Source: Paraphoma chrysanthemicola (Eukaryota > Ascomycota > Dothideomycetes > Pleosporales > Phaeosphaeriaceae). Taken from it: 64,000 nt of DNA. A program made the translations under genes and the position numbers. This document shows positions 1-9,692 of this stretch, piece by piece; positions within the stretch are counted from its first letter, which is position 1, and every line of letters starts with the position of its first letter. The stretch lies in assembly GCA_020744225.1 (NCBI GenBank), contig JAGMWG010000001.1, forward strand, positions 3,596,001 through 3,660,000. Direction: 5' to 3'. A model generated the notes under the pieces. That model was not told the origin of the DNA. It did not search any database and saw nothing but the letters and a program-made list of their open reading frames with translations.

Positions 1-229
1 GGCTTTTATCTATTTGACTGTGCTATGCGAAACCTGGTGTGGGATCAAGAAAGCCAGGACTTGGTAAGTAATTCTTTGGTTTGTAGAGGTGCTATAATGA
101 CAGTTCTACAGCTATATTGTCGACTTTGAGGACTACTCCGAGCGTGATAGACCGAATCCAGAAGGACGTTGGGACGACCACTTCTACCAAGACTGGGAAA
201 TTGACGAGGAGACCGTCACCAGATACTGA
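1..229 (+). CDS. 3' end of an unrecognised protein-coding gene (partial, runs in from the left edge)
   Basis: Two exons fit one frame: 1-63 ends before a GTAAGT donor, and 104-229 follows a CAG acceptor and ends in TGA. The 40 nt intron (64-103) is short but within the fungal range. The joined tail reads ...NLVWDQESQDL then FYSYIVDFEDYSE and finishes WEIDEETVTRY. It is acidic and aromatic. No domain can be named from about 62 residues, and the 5' part lies outside the window. An alternative acceptor at 111 gives an immediate stop, which supports the acceptor at 103. Confidence 0.5.
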
Positions 230-519
230 TCCTACTAGAGAGAGAGGAAGTTTGGCTGCATGCTCGTTGCAGGAGATGAGGCTATAATACAAGGAAGAAT
301 GTGAGCAACGGATGGCGTGCAGTTCAGATGAGGACCCCTGCAAGCGGCGCGGGTCCAAGCTCCACTTCCCCACAGGCGATGACAGCATCGCGCCTCATCC
401 CAGTTCAAGCTGTAGAAATCAACAACCTTGCTTTGCACACCATTTCGCCATGATTCTTAGATCTTTATACCGTGCCCTCATACCTATTTACTACCCTGAT
501 CTACGCGACTACACCTGAA

Positions 520-1275
520 ATGGAAGTCCTATTTGCCGGAATACCAATATCCATTGGCGCAAGCGAGGCCGTGCACCGCCAGCGCATCCTCGACGAGGAA
601 GCAGAAGCAGAAGAGCGACGAGAGGAATTCTACTTGGACGTGTTTTGCGATGCGAAGAGTCGGAAGAAAGACGAAGTCCACGATGCGATAGTAGTCTTGA
701 AAGACGGCAAGGTATGCGCTCTATTCGCCCATGAAACCACCATCAGCATGCTTATAACAACATAGGTCAAACTATGGCCTAAAGACCCAAAGACCAAACT
801 CCCAGCGAACGGTCCTGATGACGAAGACGCGCCCCACCCATTCACGGGCCTTTACCTCCCATTCCCGCCCGACGACCTCCCGCACCGACCAATTCCCTAC
901 ACGCCTGTACTAGGCCTCGTTAGCACCATACCCGCTCCAGCATCGTCCGACTCTTCTGCGAAACCAAAACTCCAGTGGATATACGCCGACCGATCCACGC
1001 GCGAATTGCGCTACGGGCCACGTTCGGAAGCAAAGAAGCATACTGTTGGGAGCTGGGACTGGACGGAGGACGAACAAGGGCTGACAATGAAAGGAGAGGA
1101 GCGTCTAGTCGCTGTGGAAGAAGAGAGCGGAGGATATGGATGGGCGGTGTATTGGGATAAGGACGATGATGCGTTGAAGGAGATGGGTGTGGGGAAGGAG
1201 AAGAGGGTGTTGAGATGTAGTCTGGAGCGGAGGATTGTGGAGGAGAAGAGGATCAAGGGATTGAATGAGGATTGA
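520..1275 (+). CDS. Conserved fungal hypothetical protein, 233 aa, one intron
   Basis: Exons are 520-711 and 766-1275; the 54 nt intron has GTATGC..TAG and joins ...VVLKDGK to VKLWPKDPK in frame. I took the ATG at 520 (MEVLFAGIPIS); an in-frame ATG at 472 would add 16 residues. The protein opens with a short hydrophobic stretch, then an acidic/basic helix rich in E and R (residues about 20-50), a Pro-rich middle (about 80-130) and a C-terminal half with several Trp residues (WIYADRSTRELRYGP, GSWDWTEDEQG) that could form a small beta-rich domain. It ends in a charged helix. I do not recognise the family. The convergent neighbour on the minus strand ends about 320 bases downstream. Confidence 0.65.
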
Positions 1276-1592
1276 AGGACATCATGAATCTCGGAGGTCG
1301 ATATTTGCTGGACTTTGGAAGCTTGGTCAAAGTACATCCCATATGTTTGTACTAGGCACTCTCTGCCGAGTTTGACTTCGATCGCAAAGTGCTTTGAAGC
1401 GATGCGCGCGTTGTTCTGCCATATCCGTTGGCAATACTTTTGCGCCCAAGGAAAAGGGTATCGTAGAACAGAAAGGAAAGGAGTATTAGTGCATCGCCTA
1501 AACCCATCATACACACCCGCATCCACGCCCATATTCAGCCCTTCCCCAGCTCCCCAGTCAATATCCAATCCCCGCCATTCCCCGTCTCCATC
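1276..1592. other. Convergent intergenic stretch
   Basis: This 317 bp gap lies between two 3' ends. I see nothing in it beyond probable 3' UTR sequence. Confidence 0.5.
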
Positions 1593-3971
1593 TCAAAATA
1601 TCTCCACCTCCTCACAGAACACCTCATGCACCCACCTCGCACTCGCGCTCTCTCTCAACTCCCTCGCAATCAAGTCCACATACTCGACATCCAGCGCGGT
1701 CAACTCCGTATCCTGGCGCCCATAGATACTAATCAGCAGATCCTCATTCACCTCCCTCCACGCGCGCTCGAAGGGCGACAAGGTCTGCCAATCCACACTT
1801 TCGAGCGTCTCGCCACGGGCGCGCGTCTGGCCGAGGAGATCGCGCAGACGCGCAATATCCGCCGCGACGGTGCGGTAAGCAGTTGCGAGCGCGGCGGTGG
1901 TAGATGAGGTGTTTATGTCGCCCGTGTTGACGGCAGCGTCGAGGCGCGTGAGGACGCGGATGGTTGTCATTGGCAATTGGCCGACGGGGTTTTGCATGGG
2001 TGGGATGGGAAAGTCGGCGAGGGTGAGGGCTTCGGAGAGGGAAGTGCTTTGGTATGTTTCGTATGTGGATGTTGAGGAACGGTCGTCTTGGTCTTCGGCT
2101 TCAACGGGCCGCTCGTTCTCAGCCGACTCTTCAATACCGGTAGACTCGTCGGCGCTGAAGGAGTGGGAGTGTCTGATAGCGGTATGAGGCTGAGCTGGCG
2201 AGATATGCTGCGCGTCTCTCGTCAAAGATGGAGGGACGTGTATGTTGGCTAGCTGCATCGGTAGTGGACGGCGTCGGGCATCACGGCTGGACGAAGAACT
2301 GGGCCTGCTGTTGTGGAGCATGCTTCCTGCTGAGATGGCGCGGTTGTGATCGGACATGCCTTGAGCTTGAGAGGTTGGATAAAGGTGAGCTTCGCTCTCA
2401 TAATTGCGTAGCGGGAGAGGACGATGGAATCTAGGTGCGTTGGTCAGCGGGCTCGGTACCCTAATCCTGAGACGGGCATGTATGTCTGCAGGCTGTCTAG
2501 CATCTTGGATCGTGGCTTGAGGTTCTGACGTGGGGGAGGCTGGAGTAACTGGGCTGTATGAGTAGAGAGTCTGGCTTCCGTGAAAACTTTCGTTCGACGC
2601 TGTCTCTAGGCTGGACCGGCTGCTTGAGGTCGCAAACCATTCTGAGCTATAGGTGTCATCGTCTTTTGTGGCATCTATGTCGTCCTGTGCTTGCGATATG
2701 ACGCTTATGGTATTGGTTACAGTGAGACTGGCCTGTGTATCCTCACCAACCAGCGTGGATTGGAGACTAGATGCGCTGGTGTGGCTTATGCCAAAAACAT
2801 CGTCTGTTCCAACCTCAAAACGGCCACAGGTGACGGGTAATGACACAGAGCGACAACCTGCTGTTGGAGTATTGTTGCTCGTTCGTGAACGGATGCTTAG
2901 AGGTGCTGGACGATCTGGCGCTGTGTGGCTATTAGTATCGAATCACAAGCTGCATGTGATTGAGCTTACTGTTAGGCGGATAATCTCTGGTGGGAGTCGA
3001 AGCCGGACTCTTGGACTCTGACTGTTCCATTTTGGGCTCTTTCTGGACTTGACGGGACGATAGGACTTGGAAATCAGCAAAACTCTCTCCAGCATACGAG
3101 TTCCTGAAAGTAGCATGGCTAGCTTTGGAACGGATGACCGGGGCCTTCAGCTTACCAAGAACTGGAGCTTTCGCCTGCCTGAATCACTAAGTTAGCCTTG
3201 AACAGTCTGGTTTGAAGGAAGCCTGTCGTGCCCAATGTCGCACGGCGTTGATTTGACTCTTCTCACACGACTCACCTTGGTCGCATGCTCTTCACATCCT
3301 TCAGAAGCTTGCGTATATGCACGTTGGCTTCTCTGTCAGGATTGTAACCTTGATCGACAGCAAGCTCTCTGATATAGCACTTAGCAACATCGAAGTTCTT
3401 TGTGTCTTCGAGGATCCCTGATAACACGCGTATCAGTGATCGTCCGAGGTAATGGGTGTGTGGACATACAGTATGTCAGCAAAGACATGTGAACATCTAC
3501 GATGGTACCTTCGTAGATCTCGCTGGCCATGCGCTGAACGTCGTCTTCGGTCCACTTGACATGGAGAGATTCACCCCGGTGGTGCTGGTGGGTCTCTGAC
3601 TTTTCGTTTGTGCTCTCGGTTTGGTCAGTGCTGTACACGCTGCTGGCTTGTGAGGCTGTCTCATGCGGTGGTTGGTCGTGGGAATGGTTAGTAGATTCAT
3701 GTGTGGTGCTCGGCGTGCGCAGCGCGGATCGTAACATTCTTGCGTTGGGCTTTGGTTCCTCTAAAGGCGAGGCCGTAGTAGTGGTTCGTTGGTAGTACTG
3801 CTCGCCCTGCAGAGGATCAGCCTGCTTCTTGGGGCTTCTCGAGAGAAGCGACTTGATCGAAAGGCTTCTTCCTGAGACGTCAAAAGTTGCTGGCTTGTGG
3901 GATTGTGGACCTTTCACGATAGTCTGGCGGAGTTGAGGGTTGTTAGGTGGGTAGAACCGACCATCGCACAT
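1593..3971 (-). CDS. Conserved fungal unknown, Ser-rich, 726 aa, four exons
   Basis: Exons on the minus strand are 3971-3470, 3417-3276, 3178-2970 and 2920-1593, with introns of 52, 97 and 49 nt. All phases close (2181 nt). The N-terminal quarter is polar and disordered (SGRSLSIKSLLSRSPKK; S/T/Q-rich). A compact part at about residues 150-215 (HVKWTEDDVQRMASEIYEG, then LEDTKNFDVAKCYIRELAVD) looks helical. A long Ser/Thr-rich linker follows, then a C-terminal helical region (ALATAYRTVAADIARLRDLLG; LSPFERAWREVNEDLLISIY) ending FCEEVEIF. Many SP/TP and RxxS sites suggest a phosphorylated regulatory protein, which is inference only. No enzyme motif or membrane segment is visible. Confidence 0.75.
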
Positions 3972-4385
3972 GGCGTTTCACGAACGGTGCGAGCAGGTCT
4001 GCCTTTTAGAAATTCTGTTTCAAAAGATGTGCCAAGGAGGGGTTTTTGGTTGTCGTACGCATGAACAAGTGTTGTGAGTGGGAGCGATTGGGTGGCACGC
4101 GAAAGTGACGCACGGTCACGCGCAAGGCAAACGACACGGTTGGCATAGAGGTGAAAGTGAGTACTCAATTTTCAGAAAGCTAAGATGACCGCGTTTCTAG
4201 TGTTCGCCTAATTCCGAGAAGAGAATTGTGAAATTGGATCGATGGGTGAAAACGACATATTCAATCTTGACTAAATTACAGTGGATAAAGGGATATGAGG
4301 GTGGAGGGTACGATTACGGAGTGTAGCAGATGGGGTGTACTGTGTGCAGAGAGATCCTTGACGAAACTCGTCGTTTTCTAAGGCA
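3972..4385. other. Intergenic stretch
   Basis: This is the upstream region of the minus-strand gene starting at 3971 and the 3' flank of the secreted-protein gene ending at 4386. I see no gene or clear motif. Confidence 0.5.
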
Positions 4386-5538
4386 CTAATAGCCATACTT
4401 CTTCCAAGGGTTGGCGTTGATAGCAGCGATGCTCTGCGAGATGCACCCTGCCTTTTGTAAACCACTGTATTGGCTCTTTCCAAAGTTAATATTGGTGATG
4501 AAGACCTGGTACTGGCCCCACGAGAGAGGGCAGAACTGGAAGGCAAGATCAGTTGCACGACCCTCAGTTGTTGGCCAGGAGAAGTACGCAGGGCTAGGAC
4601 CAATGATACCGTGGGGGTTGTTGCCAGTCTTGTAGAAGCTAGTAGAGACAGAGTTGGGAGGTAGCCATCCAACCGGGGCGTATTTCAGAGCACCCGTCTC
4701 GCCGTCAACATAGACCTGGAGTGGTTTCTTGCTCACCTGAGATAGAAGTCAGCCACAGCAGTACTTGATTTAACATCCATATTATACATACCGTGTAGGT
4801 CTGGGTGTCATCATCGACAAAAAAGATGGGCAGCTTGGAATCCCACCACTTGTTATACTTTGTGGCGATGACGATCCCCTTCTCCAGCCTGATAGCATAG
4901 CCGGCAATGTTACAAGGGTCGTCAGGTTGAAGGGGAGTGGGAGGAACAGTGGGGGCCGGGCAGCCAGCTTCTGGTTCATCAACCTTCAGGCTGAAGAATT
5001 CGGGGTGGTGGGTCTTGGGCTTCCATGACTTCTTAGGGGCCTTGTAGCCGTCGTCGTATGACAGAGGCTTCGAGGCGTATTCGTCCTTCGGGGCATAAGC
5101 GTCCTCTGGTGCGTAATCATCCTTTGGAGCATAGTCATCCTTTGGATAATATGGAGCATAGTCATCCTTTGGAGCATAGTCGGGCTTCGGGGCGTAGGCC
5201 GGCTTCTCTGGGTACTCTTCCTTGGGAGCGTATCCGTATTCGGGTTTCTCTGGGTATTCTTCCTTTGGAGCATAAGCCGGCTTGTAGTCGTCAGGCTTGT
5301 CAGGGTAGTCGTCCTTTGGAGCATAAACAGGCTTGGGGTCCTTGTACTCAGGCTCTTTGTACTCAGGCTCTTTGTACTCGGGCTCTTTGTACTCAGGCTC
5401 TTTGTAGTCTGGCGTCTCGTAGTCATGCTCCTCATCAGGGTACCCAGAGTCGACGCTGTAGTCCTGGGGGTCGCGTGGGATCAATGCAGACGCATTTGCG
5501 AGGCCCATAAGGGCGTAGAGACAGACGTCTACCCTCAT
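4386..5538 (-). CDS. Secreted Tyr/Pro/Lys-repeat protein with a PhiA-like C-terminal domain
   Basis: Exons are 5538-4792 and 4736-4386 with a 55 nt GTATGT..CAG intron. I chose the ATG at 5538 because it begins a short signal peptide (MRVDVCLYALMGLANASA); an ATG nine codons upstream would spoil it. A dibasic-type site (LIPRDPQDY) follows. Residues about 30-165 are low-complexity repeats: four or five YKEPE units, then many YAPKDDY/YAPKEEYPEKP units. The C-terminal 150 residues are globular, with Cys residues and a pattern (AIRLEKGIVIATKYNKWW; LQVYVDGETGALKYAP; ATDLAFQFCPL) resembling the PhiA/cell-wall antigen fold of other moulds. That assignment is tentative. A cell-wall or extracellular role is likely: the repeats resemble Tyr-crosslinkable wall proteins. 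Confidence 0.8.
5341..5415 (-). repeat. 15-bp tandem repeat encoding YKEPE
   Basis: About five head-to-tail 15 bp units (ggctctttgtactca on the plus strand, with single-base variants) lie inside the secreted-protein gene. Each encodes one YKEPE pentapeptide, so copy-number changes keep the frame. The longer, less regular YAPKDDY repeats at 5060-5330 adjoin it. Confidence 0.9.
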
Positions 5539-7714
5539 ATTGTAAAGAGTGACGGGAAGTATCAATAGAGAGTGTTATGAAAGAGCGGAGGGTGATGAGT
5601 TGTGAAACGAAATGACAAGGATGAATCCAATTTATGATGAGAAGAGAAACGATTGATCTTGTTTACAACCTCGCGACGGAGAGAGGAATGAGTTGTGTTA
5701 CCTGACGCCTAGGCCCGAATCTGGCGGAGGCTCTCCATCGCTATACCAATGAGGGTATTGAGGAATGTGAGATATTCCCGCTTAGCGAATAAAGCGCATA
5801 TTGAAGCACGCCTGCAGCCCTTCCGACTAGCTGTTCGATGGTCGAGTCGACGATTCCAATGCTGCTTTGGCTGGATCCCGCAGTGCTGCCGATGTAGGCC
5901 CAGCGGGCGCAGCATGTACACTGGCCGGGGCAATTGCCCAGTCTACACACAGTAAGGGGGCCCATAATGTGGGAGAAGTCAGAGGAATGTTTAGCAAAGC
6001 GGATAGATCAAGCGGACAACCTCATTCCACTGCAGATGGCGCATGACGCGCGGCAGATGATCTGAGTGAAATGGGCGATGTTTCCCAGGCAATGCGTGTC
6101 GATAAGATGCTCTAAATGGTCAAGCGAAGAAGCTATTATGGCCGAGCTGGGAGAATGATGGGCTTCGCTACAACAGGTGGTTGACGTTGAATTTGAGCGC
6201 CAAGTCGCAATTGCCGCCGACGCCTGTCATTCATTTCTGACACGTCCTCCCCGCCCCTCTGCAACAACACTACTGTACTTCCAACGGCACAGCTTCTGCA
6301 CGCCGACTGTTCAAGACGACGCTTGCGCATCCATCAAGCCTTTTCCGCGCTGGCGCTCTTCTGACAGCTGCATGCTGGAGGCGCAGGATGCAGCGACGAT
6401 CGCAATTGCGCCTCTTCCGCTACTGTATCATGGACAATCGTTAATAATGCTGGGATGGATGTTTCCGTGGTCTTCCACTCCGCACAATCTGACCCGACCA
6501 AATGCGCTTCGTGTCTGTTTAATGTCTGGTCCTCAGACGTATGTTGCAGTAATGTTTTCGGTGCACACCGAGCATGCGACACTACTTCCCCGCTGTGCAG
6601 CTCACAGCCAAAGTGCTGTCTGATTGACTGCCGCCTATCTATGTAAGCCAGCCGGCAGGTCAACCGCTCGTCGGCCCGAAGGTCTGTTCATCCCTCTGGG
6701 CAAAAGGATTCCTCCATGAACCTTTCCCAGGTTGCACGCTCAACGAACGCGTGGTCCCAACGTCAATAGCCGACGGGGTTATCGTCATTGTCGCGCACAT
6801 TCGAACCATCGAAGGCGAAAACTTGCCTCTCAAAGCCTAGGCTCACTCATCAATATCCAATCTTTGCTGTCGACAGGCTCCGATGACAATGAGCTGAGTT
6901 CATAGTCGCTCTGCTAGAGCTGGAGCGCAGCTCAAATACTGCCTTGGACAGCTCATTGGCTCAACTTGCCAGCCAATGAGCGTACTTCTCCACACAACAC
7001 TTCTTCCGAACCATCCAAAGTTTGGACAAGGGGAGCTGAGGCCCACCGATCAGGATTCCAGCGGAGGTTGAACCATGTCCTGCAAGCAGTAACGTTCGGC
7101 GTTATCAAGCTTCTAGCCGCTGCTCTATATGAATCTGCGGCGTAGCAGGTGTTGTCTACAGGGCTTTGCCAGCCAATCATGTTCCAGCATAAGCGCCTCA
7201 TCCCTTCAACTTTCGTCCTGCGCTGCAAAAATCGTACCATTTTACCATTGTCAGAGATCGCCAAATAACGTCCGAATAGCTTAGACGCGTTCACTTTGGG
7301 ATGCATTGCCACCAGAGCAGAGAGAAGCGCCAGCATGCAGCTTGCGCGACCCCTACCATTTTACGCTGCCATACGGCGCGGATGGCGCGTGTGTGGTGCA
7401 TTCATATAACGAACATGTCGGCTGCAGCCTGAGGAGGTGGTACAACCTTCTGCCCTCATTATCGGATGCTTTGGTTTTGGGGGCGCAGTTTGTCATTCCC
7501 GTACTCTTGTCTCGTCGCACCCCGCTCGCTGACATTGTTGCCTTGTCTACACAGTTTCCTTCTGACTGCCACCCTCTTCCTCATACTAACTTTGGTTATT
7601 ATTTCTGCCCGACACGTTGTTTCATACCGACCAACAGTTGAACACACTCTGCAGACTCGGCCAATTCGCTCCTGACAAGCCCCGTCCCGACTCGGACGCA
7701 ACCAGCACACAACC
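5539..7714. other. 2.2 kb intergenic region with a palindromic double CCAAT box
   Basis: Open frames here (for example 6177-6623 plus, 6953-7336 minus) lack introns, domains and protein-like composition, so I call no gene. A perfect 10 bp inverted repeat, each arm holding CCAAT, lies at 6952-6961 and 6971-6980. A further CCAAT lies near 7175. The last 200 bases before 7715 are CT-rich, as in many fungal promoters. Confidence 0.5.
6952..6980. promoter_or_regulatory. Inverted pair of CCAAT boxes
   Basis: The arms are ctcattggct and agccaatgag, separated by nine bases. CCAAT is the core site of the fungal HAP/CBC complex. Two facing copies could be a binding platform for the gene starting at 7715, about 735 bp away, or could be chance. 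I rate function as inference. Confidence 0.35.
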
Positions 7715-8467
7715 ATGAGCACTCTTGCAGTTCCTGGCGCTTCGGCGGTAAACAGGAGACCGCTTTCCACCCATGGACTACCTAAGGCGCCGCGTGTAAC
7801 GTCATCGGATCTACCCCATCGATTCTCTGGGAATGGCTTTCCTTCACAAACCTTCATCTCTACCACCCCAAATCCTAGATCTCCAGGTCCGATGTCACCA
7901 CCTATGTCTGCACGAAGCTTCGGCACCTTCATTGACTCGGAACCCTCGACGCCTGCCTACTCGCCAAGGATGGATCACGACTGGGACAGCTCGACGCTCG
8001 TATTGCTTCGACCGATGTCGTCTTCGTCAGAGCCCGCGAGCCCGTCAGAACCTGTGTGGGATATGCTGGTGCCGCCAAAAAGACTTCAACAAGCTCCAGA
8101 TGCACTTACCACATCGAAAAAACAACCTTCGATTGTCACGAGCCAAATGTCCATTGAGACACGGCTGGCTGCTCCGCCCGTCAAGAAAGTGAAGTCGGCG
8201 CGGAAGGTCAAAGCCACCAAAGAAGTCACCATTATCGATCCATATCAGAACGACAACGCGGAGCCACGCAGGGACGAGAACTACGAAGTCAAGCCGCCAC
8301 TCGAAGAAGGCTCCGACAATACTGCGCCGTTCGGAAAACTCGCGTCGAAGATGAAGCTCATGCTCAGACGGCGGAGTACAGGAGATAAGAAGAAGGAAAA
8401 GAAGGAGAAGGAGAAGGAGAAAGACTACTACGACCCTGTGGAGGATGTACATTGGACGGAGATGTAG
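7715..8467 (+). CDS. Conserved fungal hypothetical protein with a basic Lys-rich tail, 250 aa
   Basis: This is a single exon with a CAACC-ATG context. The first 120 residues are Ser/Pro-rich and disordered (MSPPMSARSFGTFIDSEPSTP). Residues about 150-185 are basic (KKVKSARKVKATKE). The C-terminus carries FGKLASKMKLMLRRRS followed by a run of KEKKEKEKEKDYYDPVEDVHWTEM. The last block looks like the conserved core of the family: an amphipathic basic helix that could bind membrane or nucleic acid, a charged single alpha-helix, and an acidic/aromatic end. I do not recognise a named domain. There is no signal peptide or membrane segment. Confidence 0.7.
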   Translation: MSTLAVPGASAVNRRPLSTHGLPKAPRVTSSDLPHRFSGNGFPSQTFISTTPNPRSPGPMSPPMSARSFGTFIDSEPSTPAYSPRMDHDWDSSTLVLLRPMSSSSEPASPSEPVWDMLVPPKRLQQAPDALTTSKKQPSIVTSQMSIETRLAAPPVKKVKSARKVKATKEVTIIDPYQNDNAEPRRDENYEVKPPLEEGSDNTAPFGKLASKMKLMLRRRSTGDKKKEKKEKEKEKDYYDPVEDVHWTEM

Positions 8468-9692
8468 ACGCGTCGAGTGCGAAAGTCCTGTCAAGAAATC
8501 AGTGCGCACTTGGACTACTGCCATACGAGCATAGTTCAAGCATTCCCAACACAGGTCTGCTCCCAAGGCGACATGTTCTGAGTCCTGTTTTGCGGATGGA
8601 GACCCATTGTCGATCCTTCAAGATGCCAGTTCCATTCGTCCTCTGACCCGGCTTGAAAGCATCGTCTGAACGACTATCGGCGCTCCCTTAGATTGTATGG
8701 GATCTACTGTCATCGATACTAGGTGTCCTCCCACTAGACGGTCGTTTCAGTGGTACATTACTGGCCATACTGATCACTGTCGCGCAGAAGTGTCAGTCTT
8801 GGGCTGGCTCACTCTCATTTGGATGGTAATAGGTTGTGAGATGGCTGCCCCGTACTTACACCGGCGTTGACGGAGGACATTGTAGGCGTCGCAACCCACG
8901 AGCGTATTTACGGACGCTCATAGCTTGACAAACAACTGCACGTTATCACGTCCGATAGGAGAACACGTCGGCTACACCCATATATTCACATAGGTGCAGC
9001 ACGAGTATTTCCAAGTGCTAGTGCAGCTCTTCTTATAAGGTTATCTCGTAGCGGAAAGGTCCTCGGTGCATTATGAGGTTTCTTCCAATGGTCTGCACGC
9101 ACGCGAGGGCTTTCAGGAGTATCCCATTGGAGGTCTTCAACAAGCAGGTTAGAGATGGACAAACGATATCCCGGAGGCGTGGAGCGGTGCCTGGTAGCAG
9201 CCAGCTTCGTTGATGTTCATGCACTTCTTCTTAGAAGATATATACCCAATTCCATATCAATCTCTGAAATCTGTGTGTGTCGACAATGCCAGAATGCAAG
9301 GCGAGAGCTACCGAATGCAGCAGAAGTTGCACTCTTCATGCCCTACTGCATCTTTACAGCGCCGGTGGGATAATGAATCCATCCCATCCGCAACTTCATG
9401 TCCGAGTAGCGCCGACAGTTGCGAACGCTGCTCGAGTAGTAAAGACAGCCTTGATACAATAGCCTAGAGGCCGCCTCCATTGTGATAGAGTTTACACTGC
9501 AGACGTAAACGCTCGCGAAGGCATTCGGGAGTATCCCACCCAGCGAGGTCAAGGTGCTGTATGAGCAAACTCTTGGCCCAAGCGGCCACACGTGATTGGC
9601 TGTGTCGCGAAGTTTTAGCGTGGAGCCCGAGCGTAACATCCTTTTGGGTAGCGCTACATCGCTGCCTTCACAGCCTACCTCCTTCTTTCAAC
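8468..9692. other. Intergenic region holding a decayed MITE
   Basis: No gene is supported. The region holds the 214 bp element at 9346-9559 and a shorter degraded fragment of the same family near 9080-9135 (both contain gagtatccca-like ends). The promoter and 5' UTR of the PP2C gene must lie within, or just after, the element. Confidence 0.6.
9346..9559 (-). mobile_element. Decayed MITE-like element, copy 1 (214 bp)
   Basis: The reverse complement aligns along its length with 25216-25427: shared blocks include CCTTCGCGxGCGTTTACGTC and GGxTGTCTTTACTACTC. Its ends are inverted (ctgcatctttacagcgccgg at the left; ggtcaaggtgctg at the right) though worn, and each end is followed by TA. It ends 133 bp before the PP2C start codon. 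The differences between copies are mostly transitions. Confidence 0.75.

Noticed and set aside
5341..5415. Regular short repeats considered as a CRISPR-like array
   Set aside because: There are no spacers. The units are adjacent 15-mers coding YKEPE in a eukaryotic gene.
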